A DNA stretch of 52,254 nucleotides, taken from NCBI GenBank assembly GCA_946886405.1, contig CAMPIO010000018.1:1-52254 (forward strand), in the 5' to 3' direction. The DNA comes from an uncultured Pseudoxanthomonas sp. GTDB lineage: Bacteria > Pseudomonadota > Gammaproteobacteria > Xanthomonadales > Xanthomonadaceae. The notes below the pieces were generated by a model. It was not told the DNA's origin, searched no databases, and saw only the letters and a list, made by a program, of their open reading frames with translations. The position numbers were made by a program, and so were the translations under genes. Shown in pieces: positions 18,947 through 27,584 of this stretch (position 1 is the first letter of the stretch; each line of letters begins with the position of its first letter).

Positions 18947-19290
18947 GCGCTGCCGCAATGCGCGCCTTCCAGGCTCTTGCTGCCGCAGGCCAGACACTTG
19001 CGGTACTTCTGCCGTTGCCGGTTGTAGCGCACCCGCGACATCATGCCGCCGCATGAGCAGCGCAGCTCGCGGCCAAGCGTCCAGCGGTAGAGCCGCCAGC
19101 TGGAATGCAGCGCCCACGCCGTCCCCAGCAGGATCGCCAGCAGGAACGACAGCGAGGCCAGCCGCTGCGGCGTGATGTCGCCGAGCGCGCGTCCGCTGCG
19201 CGTCACCACTTCGGCCGTGGCGAAGCCGCCCACCGCCAGCACCACGGCGGGGGCGTACATGCGGGCGACCATGCGGGAGATGCGGTTCAT
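18943..19290 (-). CDS. Small membrane protein with C-terminal cysteine (zinc-ribbon-like) motif
   Basis: A 115-residue protein from ATG 19290. It has two probable transmembrane segments (YAPAVVLAVGGFATAEVV and RLASLSFLLAILLGTAWALH) and a cytoplasmic tail with five cysteines, CSCGG, then CLACG and a last Cys in AHCGSA, resembling a zinc ribbon. I do not recognise a named family. It is translationally coupled to the DUF2809-like gene through a four-base overlap, so the two probably act together. A start at 19353 would add 21 residues without a ribosome site. Confidence 0.6.
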   Translation of the reverse strand: MNRISRMVARMYAPAVVLAVGGFATAEVVTRSGRALGDITPQRLASLSFLLAILLGTAWALHSSWRLYRWTLGRELRCSCGGMMSRVRYNRQRQKYRKCLACGSKSLEGAHCGSA

Positions 19291-19369
19291 CGGCGACGGA
19301 GAGGGAAAAGATGGCACGCAGGCTCGCCCGTGCAGGCATGCCGCGTCAATCACAGCGGCGGGGGAGTCG

Positions 19370-20353
19370 TCAGCTGGTGATCGTCTGGGTCAGCGACTGC
19401 CAGGTCGGCGGTTCCGGCCAGTCCGGATCCTGGTTGCCGTCGATCACCCGGCGCAGGTCGCGGCGGTCGATCTGTGGCGCCAGCGCGCGTACCAGATCCA
19501 GTGCGTAGTCGCGCAGAACGCGTTCACGCGGCAGCACCGCCCAGGCGATGCACTCCTTCACCTCGACGGGCGCCGGCCATGCACGCAGGTCGGTGTCAGC
19601 GGCATTCACCGCCATCTCGGCCAGCAGGCCCACGCCCAGCCCGGCGCGCACGTAGGTCTTGATGAGGTCGGCGTCCAGCGCGGTCAGCGCGATGTTCGGT
19701 TCCAGCCCCACCTTGGCGAAAGCACGCTGCAGCGAGGAGCCCGGGCGCGTCGACGATTCGTAGCTGATCAGCGGCTGGTCGGCCAGGTCGGCCATGGCGG
19801 GCACGCGTCCCAACTGCTCCAGCGCGTGCCCACGAGGCACGAGCACCAGCCGCCGCCAGCGGTACAGCGGCACGGCGATGCCGGCCTGCGGCTGGTCGCC
19901 TGCGGTACTGACCACTGCCATGTCGGCGTCGCCTTGCGTCAGCAGATCCAATGCCTGGCTTTCGGGCGCCTGTTGCAGGTGCACGCTGACCTGCGGGAAG
20001 TCCCGCTTGATCTGCGCGATGGCCGGCGGCAGCACGAAGCGCGCCTGCGTATGCGTGGTGACCAGCACCAGTTGGCCCTGGCTCTCGCGGCGCTGGTTGG
20101 CGGCGTAGGTGCGGATGTTGTTGGCCTCGGCCAGCACCAGCCGGGCGCGGTCGATCACTTCCTGCCCGGCCGGCGTCACGCTCTCCAGGCTGCGACCCTT
20201 GCGCACGAACAACAGGAAGCCGAGTTCGTCTTCCAGTTGTTTCAGCTGCTTGGACAGGCCCGGCTGGGTGGCATGCACGCGCGCCGCCGCCAGTGTGATG
20301 TTCAGGTCGGCATCGGCGATCGCCAACAGATAGCGGAGTTGGGTCAGCGTCAT
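19370..20353 (-). CDS. cysB: LysR-type regulator of sulfur assimilation (CysB-like)
   Basis: A 327-residue LysR regulator. The winged HTH is [20 protein letters not shown] followed by [19 protein letters not shown], the arrangement specific to CysB/Cbl. The effector domain includes [17 protein letters not shown], the CysB stretch that contacts sulfate or N-acetylserine. CysB activates sulfate assimilation genes when cysteine is scarce. I start at ATG 20353 because the open frame upstream runs through the cysG promoter. Divergence from cysG and proximity to cysDNC, cysJIH and cysK support the role. Confidence 0.93.
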   Translation of the reverse strand: MTLTQLRYLLAIADADLNITLAAARVHATQPGLSKQLKQLEDELGFLLFVRKGRSLESVTPAGQEVIDRARLVLAEANNIRTYAANQRRESQGQLVLVTTHTQARFVLPPAIAQIKRDFPQVSVHLQQAPESQALDLLTQGDADMAVVSTAGDQPQAGIAVPLYRWRRLVLVPRGHALEQLGRVPAMADLADQPLISYESSTRPGSSLQRAFAKVGLEPNIALTALDADLIKTYVRAGLGVGLLAEMAVNAADTDLRAWPAPVEVKECIAWAVLPRERVLRDYALDLVRALAPQIDRRDLRRVIDGNQDPDWPEPPTWQSLTQTITS

Positions 20354-20431
20354 CGGCGTGGGGGCGTGGGGGCCCACCGGAAGGGGCCTTGGACTGTAGA
20401 GGATTTGCCGGGACCGTAGCCGCTGAGTCTT

Positions 20432-20452
20432 ATAACCGCAAGGCATATGGTT
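20432..20452. promoter_or_regulatory. Candidate CysB operator between cysB and cysG
   Basis: In the 173-base divergent gap an AT-rich segment has AACC (20434-20437), an 11-base spacer and GGTT (20449-20452), an inverted repeat of LysR-site size, within TTATAACC ... ATGGTTTT. The ATAACC half also occurs in the cysD-cysJ promoter region. It lies 75-95 bases upstream of the chosen cysG start and ~80 bases from cysB. Confidence 0.45.
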
Positions 20453-20526
20453 TTCGTGGGATGTCATTTCCGACCACCATGAGCGGGCAGTACGGTCAGC
20501 AGCCCAGCCGACTTCCGCCAACGCCC

Positions 20527-21981
20527 GTGAGCGCTCCGCTGTTTCCCCTGTTTGCCGACCTGCGAGGCCGCCGTGTCCTGGTCGTGGGCGGAGGTGCGGT
20601 GGCGGAGCGGAAGACCGAAGCCCTGCTGCACGCCGGTGCCCGTCCCCGCGTCGGCGCGCCGGACCTGACCGCGCGCCTGCGCACCTGGCATGAGGCAGGC
20701 CGGATCGAATGGATCGAAGGGCATTTCGACGCGCAGTGGCTGGCGGGCGTCTGGCTGGTGGTCGCTGCCACCGACGACGGTACGGTCAACCGTGCCGTCG
20801 CCACCGTCGCCGAAGCGCGCCATGTGTTCGCCAATGTCGTCGACGACGGCGAACTGTCCACGTTCCACGTGCCGGCCATCGTCGAACGCGGCCCCTTGCA
20901 GGTCGCGATTTCAAGCGGCGGTGGCGCACCGATGCTGGCGCGGCACCTGCGCCGCCAACTGGAAACCCTGCTCGATGACTCCTGGGCGTCGCTGGCCGAT
21001 CTGTTCACGCGCCAGCGCCAGCGCATCCGGCAGCGTTTTCCACAACCGGCCGAACGCCGCCGCTTCTTCGAGAAACTGCTGGCAGGGCCGTTGCCGCGGC
21101 TGTACAGGCAACAACTGCATGCGCAGGCCGAACAGCATTTCCAGGCGATGCTGGACGAACACGGAGCTTCCGCGCGCAGCGGCTCCGTCGTGGTGGTCGG
21201 CGCCGGCCCCGGCGATGCCGGCCTGCTGACGCTCAATGCGTTGCGCGCCATGAACGAAGCGGACGTCGTCCTGCACGACCGCCTGGTCAGCGAGGACGTG
21301 CTGCGTCTGGGCCGACGCGATGCGACCTATATCGAAGTCGGCAAGTCGGCCACCGGCCACAGCACGCGGCAGGACGACATCCATGCGGTGATGCTGGAAC
21401 ACGCCCGTGCCGGCAAGCGCGTCGTGCGGCTGAAGGGCGGCGACCCGTTCGTGTTCGGTCGCGGCGGCGAGGAACTCGAGTTCCTGCGCGCGCACGGCGT
21501 TCCGTACGAGGTCGTGCCCGGCATCACCGCTGCCGTGGCGTGCGCCGCGTACGCCGGCATCCCGCTGACCCATCGCGACCACGCGCAGGCGGTACGGCTG
21601 GTGACGGCGCACTGCAAGGACTCGTTCGACACCCTCGACTGGCAGGCGCTGGCGCAGGAGCGGCAGACGCTGGCCGTCTACATGGGCGTGGCCGGACTGG
21701 AAGGTCTGCGCGACCGGCTGCTCGCCCATGGCCGCGCGTCCTCCACGCCGTTCGCCCTGGTCGAGAACGGCTCCCGCCGCGACCAGCGCGTGGTGACCGG
21801 CACGCTGGCCGATCTGCCCGAGATCGCGCGTTCCCACCACGTACGTTCACCCGCCCTGCTGATCCTCGGCGAGGTCGTGGCACTCGCCGGCACCCTGCAC
21901 TGGTTCGGCGCGCCGCCCGTCGGCGCCACCGCCCCCACACATTCCCGCAACCTTCCGGCGCCCACACTGCAGGCCGCCTGA
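20527..21981 (+). CDS. cysG: Siroheme synthase (CysG): precorrin-2 dehydrogenase / ferrochelatase and uroporphyrinogen-III methyltransferase
   Basis: Makes siroheme, the cofactor of CysI, from uroporphyrinogen III. From GTG 20527 it has 484 residues. The N-terminal half has the NAD site [18 protein letters not shown] and the Met8-like dimerisation region. The C-terminal SUMT half starts at [20 protein letters not shown] and includes [18 protein letters not shown] and the AdoMet loop [20 protein letters not shown]. The start is uncertain: in-frame ATGs at 20461 and 20479 exist and none has a good ribosome site; I preferred the GTG that begins the family sequence [14 protein letters not shown]. 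cysK follows 24 bases downstream. Confidence 0.93.
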   Translation: MSAPLFPLFADLRGRRVLVVGGGAVAERKTEALLHAGARPRVGAPDLTARLRTWHEAGRIEWIEGHFDAQWLAGVWLVVAATDDGTVNRAVATVAEARHVFANVVDDGELSTFHVPAIVERGPLQVAISSGGGAPMLARHLRRQLETLLDDSWASLADLFTRQRQRIRQRFPQPAERRRFFEKLLAGPLPRLYRQQLHAQAEQHFQAMLDEHGASARSGSVVVVGAGPGDAGLLTLNALRAMNEADVVLHDRLVSEDVLRLGRRDATYIEVGKSATGHSTRQDDIHAVMLEHARAGKRVVRLKGGDPFVFGRGGEELEFLRAHGVPYEVVPGITAAVACAAYAGIPLTHRDHAQAVRLVTAHCKDSFDTLDWQALAQERQTLAVYMGVAGLEGLRDRLLAHGRASSTPFALVENGSRRDQRVVTGTLADLPEIARSHHVRSPALLILGEVVALAGTLHWFGAPPVGATAPTHSRNLPAPTLQAA

Positions 21982-22005
21982 GCCCACGCCCCTTACGGAG
22001 ACCCC

Positions 22006-22980
22006 ATGGCCGTTTACGACAGCATCCTCGACACCATCGGCCGTACCCCGGTCGTCAAGCTGCACCGCGTCGCGCCCGAGCACGTCACGCTGTACGCCAA
22101 GGTCGAATCGTTCAACCCGGGCGGCTCGGTGAAGGATCGCCTGGCGCTGGCGATCATCCTCGACGCCGAAGCCAAGGGCCTGCTGAAGGCTGGCGACACC
22201 ATCGTGGAAGCGACCTCCGGCAACACCGGCGTGGCGCTCGCACTGGTCGCCGCCGCGCGCGGCTACAAGTTCGTCGCGGTCATGGTGGAAACCTTCTCCA
22301 TCGAACGCCGCAAGCTGATGCGCGCCTATGGCGCCAAGGTCATCCTGACGCCAGCCGCCGAGCGCGGCAGTGGCATGGTCCGCCGCGCCGAGGAACTGGC
22401 GAAGCAGCACGGCTGGTTCCTCGCCCGCCAGTTCGCCAATCCCGCCAATCCCGCGTACCACCGGCAGACGACGGCGGCGGAAATCCTGCGCGATTTCGCC
22501 GGCCGCCGCCTCGATCATTTCATCACCGGCTGGGGCACCGGCGGCACGCTGACCGGCGTGGGCGAAGTGCTGAAGGTCGCGCGACCGGAAGTGCGCATCA
22601 CCGCGTCCGAACCGGCCGGCGCCTCACTGCTGCTGGGCAAGGAATGGCAGCCGCACAAGATCCAGGGCTGGACGCCTGACTTCGTGCCGGACGTACTGAA
22701 CCGCGAGGTCGCCGACGAGATCCTGCCGGTGACCGACGTGGAATCCATCGCCACCGCGCGCCGGCTGGCGGCCGAGGAAGGCATCTTCGTCGGCATTTCC
22801 GGCGGCGCCACCGTCGCGGCCGCGCTGCAGGTCGCGCAGAAGGCCAAGCCCGGCGACGTGCTGCTGGCGATGCTGCCGGACACCGGCGAGCGCTATTTCT
22901 CGACGCCCCTGTTCGAGGGCGTCAACGAGGGTTCGGACGATGAGTGGCTGGCCTCGCTGGGCGACGCCGCGCTGCCGTAA
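22006..22980 (+). CDS. cysK: Cysteine synthase A (O-acetylserine sulfhydrylase)
   Basis: PLP enzyme joining sulfide to O-acetylserine to form cysteine, the end of the pathway encoded here. The 324-residue protein has PLP lysine K43 in NPGGSVKDR, the substrate loop TSGNTG (69-74), the phosphate loop GWGTGGTLTGVG and SGGATVAAAL. Ribosome site GGAGA lies seven bases before ATG. It probably shares a transcript with cysG. Its stop is six bases from the stop of a convergent gene, with no room for a separate terminator. Confidence 0.95.
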   Translation: MAVYDSILDTIGRTPVVKLHRVAPEHVTLYAKVESFNPGGSVKDRLALAIILDAEAKGLLKAGDTIVEATSGNTGVALALVAAARGYKFVAVMVETFSIERRKLMRAYGAKVILTPAAERGSGMVRRAEELAKQHGWFLARQFANPANPAYHRQTTAAEILRDFAGRRLDHFITGWGTGGTLTGVGEVLKVARPEVRITASEPAGASLLLGKEWQPHKIQGWTPDFVPDVLNREVADEILPVTDVESIATARRLAAEEGIFVGISGGATVAAALQVAQKAKPGDVLLAMLPDTGERYFSTPLFEGVNEGSDDEWLASLGDAALP

Positions 22981-22986
22981 CGCAGT

Positions 22987-23454
22987 TCAGGGCGTCGGTG
23001 GCGCGACGCAATCGCGCCGCCACGTCCATTCCAGCGCCTTGCCGTCATCGCGGCCATCGTCGACGCGGGCATGCAGCGTGTCGACGTCCCGCCGCTGGTA
23101 GATCACACGACGCGGAAAGTCGTGCGCGGAATTGGCGAACACGACACGATCCTTCTCCACGCTGGCCGCCGGGAACGCGGTGACTGCGCCGCCGCCCGGC
23201 TGCGCCAGGAACACCCATCGCCCGTCCTGCTGCGCGATGCGCATGAACTCGAAACCCGTCGCCTTGCCATCGCGCGAGTCGCGGTGCATGCCGACGAGAA
23301 GGCCCCCGCGCGGCGCCATCCAGGTTTCCTCACTGAAGGTCTTGCCGCGCAGGCCGCACCAGTGACCGGCCAGCCAGTCGAGATCGTTGGCCGATGCGGG
23401 AGTGGGCATCAGCATTGGGGTGAGAGCAAATAAGGAAGCAATCAGCCGTTTCAT
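22987..23454 (-). CDS. Exported DUF6265-family protein
   Basis: A 155-residue protein with a Sec signal peptide (MKRLIASLFALTPMLMPTPASA) and mature start NDLDWLAGHWCG. The WLAGHW ... EETWMAPRGGLLVGMHR ... FEFMRI pattern is characteristic of DUF6265, a lipocalin/calycin-like family of unknown function. I begin at ATG 23454; the upstream extension lacks a signal sequence. It is convergent with cysK with a six-base gap. Confidence 0.8.
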   Translation of the reverse strand: MKRLIASLFALTPMLMPTPASANDLDWLAGHWCGLRGKTFSEETWMAPRGGLLVGMHRDSRDGKATGFEFMRIAQQDGRWVFLAQPGGGAVTAFPAASVEKDRVVFANSAHDFPRRVIYQRRDVDTLHARVDDGRDDGKALEWTWRRDCVAPPTP

Positions 23455-23521
23455 CGCGTGGACCTGCTGCTGTCGGTAGGCCAACTTAGCAGCCCTTGTG
23501 CGCACGGGCGATCCCCGAGCC

Positions 23522-23665
23522 ACTGTAGGAGCGACGTGAGTCGCGACCGCGGATCCAGGCTGCCGGGGAAGCCGCAGAGCACAACCGACGTCTCAGCTCC
23601 GTGGACTACTGATGCACGCGTGCAGGCCGACAGCGTGCGGTCGCGACTTACGTCGCTCCTACAGT
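23522..23665. repeat. Widely spaced inverted pair of the GTAGGAGCGACGTGAGTCGC repeat
   Basis: Arms 23524-23550 and 23637-23663 are complementary over 27 bases with one mismatch (left GTGAG, right TTACG) and an 86-base spacer. The arm is the same element as the perfect hairpin at 12717-12777. The spacer shows no gene. The element fills most of the gap between the DUF6265 gene and the glyoxalase-like gene. Confidence 0.88.
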
Positions 23666-23672
23666 GAGCACA

Positions 23673-24059
23673 TCACTTCTCGTAGAGTTCCAGCGGCAGG
23701 TCGTCCGGATCCGCGAAGAAGGTGAAACGACAGCCGGTGTATTCATCCACGCGCACCGGTTCGCTTTGCAGGCCGTGCGCATGCAGGTGGGCGATGGCGG
23801 CATCGAGGTCGGCGACACGCAGCGCCAGATGTCGCAGGCCGCAGGCTTCTGGCCGCGACACGCGCGGCGGCGGCGACGGTAACGAGAACAACTCGACTTG
23901 CGTGCCATCCGGCAGTGCGAGATCCAGCTTCCAGGAGTCACGTTCGGCCCGGTAGTGCTCGGCGACGACACGCAACCCGAGCACCTCGGTGTAGAAGCGT
24001 TTCGACCGCGCATAGTCCGACGCGATGATCGCGACGTGGTGCAGGCCGTCGATACGCAT
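23673..24059 (-). CDS. VOC superfamily / glyoxalase I-like protein (GloA2, YaeR type)
   Basis: A 128-residue vicinal-oxygen-chelate protein. It has the paired beta-alpha-beta-beta-beta motifs: LHHVAIIASDYARSKRFYTE and LRHLALRVADLDAAIAHL, with metal ligands plausibly His in LHHVA, Glu in VELFS, His in LRHLA and Glu in LELYEK. This fits the YaeR/SMU1112c-like subgroup, whose substrate is unproven. The start at ATG 24059 is one base from the upstream MFS gene's stop, indicating one operon; an in-frame ATG 20 codons upstream overlaps that gene and is not preferred. Confidence 0.85.
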   Translation of the reverse strand: MRIDGLHHVAIIASDYARSKRFYTEVLGLRVVAEHYRAERDSWKLDLALPDGTQVELFSLPSPPPRVSRPEACGLRHLALRVADLDAAIAHLHAHGLQSEPVRVDEYTGCRFTFFADPDDLPLELYEK

Positions 24060-24060
24060 G

Positions 24061-25617
24061 TCAGTGCGCCGCCGCGGCATCTGCCCCGGCATTGCCGCCG
24101 GATGGCGCCCTGCCGCCACGCATCAGCAGCACCAGCGGCATCGACACCAGCGTCAGCAGCATCATCAGCTTGAAGTCGTTGAGGTAGCCGATGGCCGCCG
24201 CCTGCCGGTTGACCTCGGCGTTGAGCAATGCGAGGCCCGTCGCCGTGGAGGGATCCATCGCCGCAGGCAGCAAGGTGGTCTCCGCACCGAAGGCCGGGAT
24301 GCGCGCACCGATCTCCGCGTGGTTCACCTGCAGCGCGCGCGACAGCATCGTCATCACCACCGAGATGCCGACCGACGAGCCGATGTTGCGCACCAGGCTG
24401 AAGAGGCCGGCGGCTTCGGTGCGCTGGTGCGGTTCCAGCGTCGCGTAGGCGACGGTGGAAATGGGCACGAACACCAGGCCCAACCCCATGCCCTGCACCA
24501 CGCCCAGCCAGACGATGGACTGCATCGACGCGTTCGGCCCGAACTGGGTCATGCCATGCAGCGAGAACACCATCAGCCCCATGCCGACCAGGATCGGCCA
24601 GCGTGCATCGATGCGGCCCAGCAGGCGGCCGACGACCATCATGCTGAACATCGTGCCCACGCCGCGCGGCGCCAACACCAGACCGATGGTCAGGACCGGG
24701 TAGTTCATCTGGGTGCTGAGATACGGCGGCAGCAAGGCCAGCGTCGCGAACAGCACGATGCCGACGACGAAGATCAGCGCGCAGCCGACGGCGAAGTTCG
24801 CGTTCTTCAGCAGGCCCAGGTCGAGCAGCGCGTGCTCGCGCTTGTGCCACCACCACAGGCCGTACATGTACAGCGCGAGGAACGCGAGAGCGGCTTCGAT
24901 CTGGATCTCGACGCTGCCGAACCAGTCCTCGCTCTGTCCGCGATCGAGGAACAGCTGCAACGCACCGATGCCCAGCGCCAGCAAGCCGAGACCGATGCCG
25001 TCGAGCTTGCGTTCCTGCACCACGTCCTTCTTCACGCTGGCCATGATGCCGACCAACGCCAGGATGCCGATCGGCAGGTTGATCAGGAACACCCAGTGCC
25101 AGCTGTAGTTCTGGGTCAGGAAGCCACCGAGGGGCGGACCGAGGATGGGCCCGACCATGATGCCCATGCCCCACATCGCCATCGCGGCGCCGTGTTTTTC
25201 CTTCGGGAAGGCATCGAGCAGCAGCGACTGCGAAATCGGCACCAGCGACGCGCCGAACACGCCCTGCAGGATGCGGAACATCACCATCTCGCCAATGCCG
25301 CTGGCGATGCCGCACAGCAGCGAGGCGACGGTGAAGCCGCTGACCGCGATGATCAACAGGCGGCGACGTCCCAGGCGGCCGGCGAGCCAGCCAGTGACCG
25401 GCGTCAGGATCGCGGCGGCGACGATGTAGCTGGTCAGCACCCACGACACCTGGTCCTGGGTGGCCGAAAGCGAGCCCTGCATGTCGGGCAGCGCGACGTT
25501 GGCGATGGTGGTGTCCAGCGCCTGCATCAGCGTGGCCAGCATCACCGAACCGACCAGCAGCGTGCGCTTGCCGGTGTCTTCCTGCGCAGGCGCAGCGGGA
25601 ACGGCAGTTGTGCTCAT
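24061..25617 (-). CDS. DHA2-family multidrug efflux MFS transporter (EmrB-like)
   Basis: A 518-residue, 14-helix inner-membrane drug:proton antiporter. Recognisable motifs are LDTTIANVALPDMQGSL in TM1, the motif A loop WLAGRLGRRRLLI, motif C GPILGPPLGGFL and NLPIGILAL. Start ATG 25617 fits EmrB-type N-termini. It would pump hydrophobic toxins through a tripartite assembly with the HlyD-type protein encoded upstream. A 140-base gap with a GGGGCCGGGCCCC palindrome separates the two. No outer-membrane channel is encoded nearby. Confidence 0.93.
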   Translation of the reverse strand: MSTTAVPAAPAQEDTGKRTLLVGSVMLATLMQALDTTIANVALPDMQGSLSATQDQVSWVLTSYIVAAAILTPVTGWLAGRLGRRRLLIIAVSGFTVASLLCGIASGIGEMVMFRILQGVFGASLVPISQSLLLDAFPKEKHGAAMAMWGMGIMVGPILGPPLGGFLTQNYSWHWVFLINLPIGILALVGIMASVKKDVVQERKLDGIGLGLLALGIGALQLFLDRGQSEDWFGSVEIQIEAALAFLALYMYGLWWWHKREHALLDLGLLKNANFAVGCALIFVVGIVLFATLALLPPYLSTQMNYPVLTIGLVLAPRGVGTMFSMMVVGRLLGRIDARWPILVGMGLMVFSLHGMTQFGPNASMQSIVWLGVVQGMGLGLVFVPISTVAYATLEPHQRTEAAGLFSLVRNIGSSVGISVVMTMLSRALQVNHAEIGARIPAFGAETTLLPAAMDPSTATGLALLNAEVNRQAAAIGYLNDFKLMMLLTLVSMPLVLLMRGGRAPSGGNAGADAAAAH

Positions 25618-25757
25618 GGGGAATTCCGGAAGGGATCGATGCGCGTGATGCACGCCGATCCAGAGGTCACCCGGGGCGCGGCGTCAGCGGGGCCGGGCCC
25701 CACCACAGTGCCCTCGCCCGCCTCCGCGCACGCCCGGGATGACATGGAAAACAAACC

Positions 25758-26849
25758 TCAGCGCGCGGCGGTCGCGCGACTGGAGGCGGTGGCGCCATCG
25801 CGCAGTTCGACATGCACGTCCGCGCTCATGCCGGCGCGCAGCTGCGGCGCATCGGCGGCAGCGCTGTCGATCTCGAGTCGCACCGGGATGCGCTGCACGA
25901 TCTTCACCCAGTTGCCGGTGGCGTTCTGCGGCGGCAGCACGCTGAACTCGGCACCGGAGGCCGGCGCAATGGAGGCCACGTGCGCCTTCCACTTCACACC
26001 GGGGTAGGAATCGACTTCGATGGTCGCCGGCTGTCCGACCTGCATCTTGGTCAGCTCGGTTTCCTTGAAGTTGGCCTCCACCCAGATCGGCGAGGTGGCG
26101 ACCAGCGGCATCGCGGACTGGCCGACGTTGATGTACTCGCCCACCTGCAGGTCATGCAGGCCGACGATGCCGTCGACCGGCGCGCGGACCTCGGCATGCG
26201 CCAGGTCCAGCTTCGCCTTCGCGAGCATCGCCATCGCGGCGCGGTATTCCGGCAGGTCCTGGGTCGGCGTGCCCGGGCTGCCACTCAGCGAGGCGGTGGC
26301 TTCGGACTGGCTGGCGATGGCATCGGCCAGGTCGGTGCGCGCTTCCGCGACCGCGTGGCGCGCATCGTCCAGCATCTTGCGCGAGACCAGTTGCTGGCCA
26401 GCGAGCTGCTGCATGCGCTGGAAATCGCGCTGTGCCCACGCCAGCGTTTCGTGCGCTGCCTGGATCGACGTGCCGGTGCCGACCACCTTGGCGCGGCTGG
26501 CGCTCGCCGTGTTCGCCATGCGCGCGACCAGTGCTTCGTTCTGCGTCACGGCGATGGTCAACGGATCGGCATCGATGCGGAACAGCAGGTCGCCTTTCTT
26601 CACCGGCTGGTTCTGCTGCACCGCGACCTCGACCACGCGTCCACCGACCTGCGGGGCGATCAGGATGCGCTCGGCCTTGATGTAGGCGTTGTCGGTGCTG
26701 ACCTCGCGCTGCGAGGCGACGTATTCCCAGCCGAAAAAGCCGGCGACCGCCAGCGGACCGGCGACCCACAGCCACACGGGCACGCGACGGCGCTTGGGAG
26801 CGGAAGGTTTGGCCGCGTTTTCACCGGCCTCGTTGATCTTGCTGGTCAT
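25758..26849 (-). CDS. HlyD/EmrA-family membrane-fusion secretion protein
   Basis: A 363-residue periplasmic adaptor with one N-terminal transmembrane anchor (VWLWVAGPLAVAGFFGWEYV). It has the lipoyl half IAPQVGGRVVEVAVQQNQPV, a long coiled-coil hairpin (~95-200), and the second half VRAPVDGIVGLHDLQVGEYI. The WVEANFKETELTKMQVGQ stretch is typical of EmrA. It bridges the EmrB-like pump to a TolC-type channel. The gene lies nine bases after the MarR-type regulator, so regulator, adaptor and pump form an operon. Confidence 0.93.
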   Translation of the reverse strand: MTSKINEAGENAAKPSAPKRRRVPVWLWVAGPLAVAGFFGWEYVASQREVSTDNAYIKAERILIAPQVGGRVVEVAVQQNQPVKKGDLLFRIDADPLTIAVTQNEALVARMANTASASRAKVVGTGTSIQAAHETLAWAQRDFQRMQQLAGQQLVSRKMLDDARHAVAEARTDLADAIASQSEATASLSGSPGTPTQDLPEYRAAMAMLAKAKLDLAHAEVRAPVDGIVGLHDLQVGEYINVGQSAMPLVATSPIWVEANFKETELTKMQVGQPATIEVDSYPGVKWKAHVASIAPASGAEFSVLPPQNATGNWVKIVQRIPVRLEIDSAAADAPQLRAGMSADVHVELRDGATASSRATAAR

Positions 26850-26858
26850 GGTGGGGGT

Positions 26859-27332
26859 TCAGCTCTTGCGGAGGGAGGACTCGGCGCGACTGGCGCGGTC
26901 GAGCAGGGAGAGGTTTTCGCGAACTTGGCCGAGCACCTTCATCGCCGTCGCCAGTTCGTCCGGATCGACGCCGGCCAGGCAGTCCTCGCGGACCGATGTG
27001 GCGACGGCTTCGATGTCGTGCATCACCGCGTCGGACTGCGGCAGCAGGTGCAGGCGCCAGACGCGCCGGTCGTCCGGATCGCTGCGGCGCTCGACGAAGC
27101 CGGCCTTCTGCAGGCGATCGATCACGCGGCCGACGGCGATCGGCTCCATGTCGAGCAGGTCCGCCAGCTCGGACTGGGTGATGCCTTCGCTCTGGTGGAT
27201 GCGCTTCAGTGCGCGCCACTGCACGCGGGTCAGGCCCAGGTGGGCGGCGCGACGGTCGAAGACCCGGCCGAACAGCCGGCTCAGGTCCGCGATCAGGTAA
27301 CCGATGGTGCTTTGGCCGGCAGGTGTCTTCAT
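26859..27332 (-). CDS. MarR-family regulator of the efflux operon (EmrR-like)
   Basis: A 157-residue winged-helix repressor: LTRVQWRALKRIHQSEG, recognition region ITQSELADLLDMEPIAVGRV and wing VERRSDPDDRRVWRLHLL. MarR dimers repress drug-efflux operons and release DNA on binding phenolic or other ligands. It is first in the efflux operon, and a perfect 6-bp inverted repeat with a 13-base spacer lies four bases upstream of its start, fitting autorepression of the entire operon. Confidence 0.92.
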   Translation of the reverse strand: MKTPAGQSTIGYLIADLSRLFGRVFDRRAAHLGLTRVQWRALKRIHQSEGITQSELADLLDMEPIAVGRVIDRLQKAGFVERRSDPDDRRVWRLHLLPQSDAVMHDIEAVATSVREDCLAGVDPDELATAMKVLGQVRENLSLLDRASRAESSLRKS

Positions 27333-27335
27333 GGG

Positions 27336-27360
27336 TGCCTATGATATAGATGCTTAGGCA
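27336..27360 (-). promoter_or_regulatory. Putative MarR operator and promoter of the emr-type operon
   Basis: Perfect inverted repeat TGCCTA (27336-27341), 13-base spacer, TAGGCA (27355-27360). On the minus strand a -35-like TTGAAT (27370-27375) is followed after 17 bases by TATATC (27347-27352), and a TATAAT-like element also lies just upstream, so the palindrome covers the core promoter and start region. Bound repressor would block transcription of the regulator-adaptor-pump operon. Confidence 0.7.
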
Positions 27361-27534
27361 ATTATATTCAAGGCGAAGAATATCTGTTCAGCCGCGCTTT
27401 CGCCACGGGATAAAGGGGAGACCCTGCGACTTTCGTCGCCGACGCTGAAGGCACTGGGTTCCCTTCTGCGCGGGAATGACGGTTTGATGGAACGGACGCC
27501 ACCGGGCGTGTGGATTCCGACCCCCGGAAACGAC

Positions 27535-27557
27535 GACGCCGGCACGAGGCCGGCGTC
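27535..27557 (-). terminator. Probable terminator of fba
   Basis: A GC-rich hairpin with perfect arms GACGCCGG (27535-27542) and CCGGCGTC (27550-27557) lies 27 bases beyond the fba stop on the minus strand. The downstream U-tract is short (GTCGTTTCC), so efficiency is uncertain. The rest of the 252-base gap up to the MarR gene holds the operator and degenerate repeat-like sequence around 27400-27500. Confidence 0.55.
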
Positions 27558-27584
27558 GACATTACTTCGAGGTGGCGCAGGCGA

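Noticed and set aside
19105..20419. Plus-strand open frames opposite cysB
   Set aside because: They lack domain character; CysB on the minus strand has a clear HTH and effector domain.
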